From Hydractinia symbiolongicarpus (Eukaryota; Cnidaria; Hydrozoa; Anthoathecata; Hydractiniidae): 64,000 nt of DNA. The notes below the pieces were generated by a model. It saw nothing but the letters and a program-made list of their open reading frames with translations, did no database searches and had not been told where the DNA came from. Below are positions 63,299 through 64,000 of the stretch, piece by piece. How positions within the stretch are numbered: the first letter of the stretch is position 1; every line of letters begins with the position of its first letter. The translations under genes and the position numbers were made by a program. The DNA lies in NCBI RefSeq assembly GCF_029227915.1, contig NC_079885.1:16319001-16383000 (forward strand), in the 5' to 3' direction.

Positions 63299-64000
63299 GC
63301 TTTAGCACACTGTTAACTTCGTGCAAAGCCCTCTAAAGGCTGTAATATGGCCATTTGCAGCCTGATAAAGGCATTATACGTAAATACCGTCGTTCCAACT
63401 GCCTGCGCAGGTTACCATAGGAGTAGTCCTTCCAGTCTCAATGGACTATAACGTTCCAAGTCCTTTTCCCTGACGCCATGGCTAAAGAACACTGTTAACT
63501 ACGTGCACAGTCCTCTAAAGTCAGTAATACGGCCTTTTGCAGGCTAATAAAGCCTTTACACGTAAATACCGTGATTCCACCACCCTCCGCCGGATACCAT
63601 TAGTCTAGTCATTCCAGTCCCAATGGAATACAACGTGCCAAGTCGTTTTCTTTGGCACCTTGGCGTTAGAAGACCGGCAACTACGCGCACAGTCCTCCAA
63701 ATCCTGTAACATGGCCTTTTACAGACTAATAAAGGTCTTACACGTAAATCACGTTCTTCCACGTCCCCAGCAAGGTTACCAATGGTCTAGTGTTCCCAGT
63801 CTTAATGGAATGTGACGTCCCAAGTCATTTTCCTTGACGCCATGGCTATAGAACACTGTTAACTCCGTGCACAGCCCTCTAAAGGCAGTAATATGGCCAT
63901 TTGCTGCCTAATAAAGGCATTATACGTAAATACCGTCGTTCCAACTGCCTGCGCAGGTTACCATAGGAGTAGTCCTTCCAGTCTCATTGGACTATAACGT
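63299..64000 (+). repeat. Region K: 12-monomer unit, copy 2 (cut by window end)
   Basis: The first ~500 bp follow copy 1 at +2181. From about 63800 the match moves to 61980-62180 (GGAATGTGACG, TTTGCTGCC) at offset 1818, so two monomers are missing relative to copy 1. The array runs on past the window end. Confidence 0.85.

Larger units (their letters stand above)
1..64000 (+). repeat. ~182-bp satellite array, head to tail
   Basis: The same unit recurs every 181-183 bp from the first base to the last, always in the same orientation, giving about 350 monomers. Landmarks that recur in nearly every unit, in order, are CCATGGCT, an ACACTGTTAACTACG-like block, GTGCACAG, a CTAATAAAGGC block, ACGTAAAT, a CCAATGGTCTAG or CCATAGGAGTAG block, CAATGGACTATGACGT and AAGTCCTTTTCCTTG. 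Monomers differ from one another at many sites, while units spaced by a whole higher-order period are nearly identical. No inverted monomer was seen. This organisation is known from centromeric and other heterochromatic satellites; assigning this array to a centromere is inference. The family was not recognised. Confidence 0.97.

Noticed and set aside
1-64000. CRISPR array or other prokaryotic repeat system
   Set aside because: There is no constant repeat with unrelated spacers. The whole ~182-bp unit is repeated and varies gradually, and no associated genes exist.
1-64000. Known plant, insect or vertebrate centromere satellite, or telomere repeat
   Set aside because: The monomer does not resemble alpha satellite, the Arabidopsis 178-bp repeat or any telomere motif as I remember them. 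I cannot search a database, so no family or species is assigned.

Overview
The whole 64 kb window is one satellite DNA array. A unit of about 182 bp (spacing 181-183 bp) is repeated head to tail, always in the same orientation, giving roughly 350 copies. I see no gene, no RNA gene, no CRISPR array, no intact transposon and no unique flanking sequence. Long uninterrupted arrays of nucleosome-sized monomers arranged in higher-order repeats (HORs) are typical of centromeric or pericentromeric (sometimes subtelomeric) heterochromatin in multicellular eukaryotes. I do not recognise the monomer as any satellite family I know, so I do not name an organism. CpG is not obviously depleted, which argues weakly against a heavily CpG-decayed vertebrate repeat.

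Layout, from offsets read by eye. (A) 1-11497: two near-identical copies of a 5822-bp HOR (32 monomers), the second short by about 147 bp; each contains older 8-monomer (1455 bp) and 11-monomer (2001 bp) internal duplications. (B) 11945-22988, after a short linker: two copies of a 5795-bp HOR (31 monomers plus a 168-bp AT-rich non-satellite insert); the second copy lacks exactly three monomers. (C) 22991-25197: tandem 6-monomer (1091 bp) units derived from the end of B. (D) 25198-32000: irregular 6-, 8- and 9-monomer units with one 68-bp truncated monomer. (E) 32000-32690: an island of B/C-type monomers. (F) 32690-37544: 4-monomer (726 bp) and 6-monomer (1091 bp) tandems. (G) 37545-42222: a 1770-bp block duplicated 2908 bp (16 monomers) apart. 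(H) 42223-49843: 6-monomer cassettes, two adjacent and one displaced, plus a 77-bp truncated monomer. (I) 49844-53751: 12-monomer (2181 bp) units. (J) 53752-58529: two copies of a 13-monomer (2364 bp) unit. (K) 58530-64000: related 12-monomer units, the last cut by the window end.

Nothing here works as a gene set. The content is a record of unequal crossover or similar local amplification acting at several scales. The short open reading frames of 61-114 codons are monomer-length accidents: 182 is not a multiple of 3, so no frame continues through the array. The most distinctive items are the 168-bp insert carried in both B copies, the 5.8-kb HORs, the sharp turnover of monomer types at about 25.3 kb, and two out-of-register junctions.
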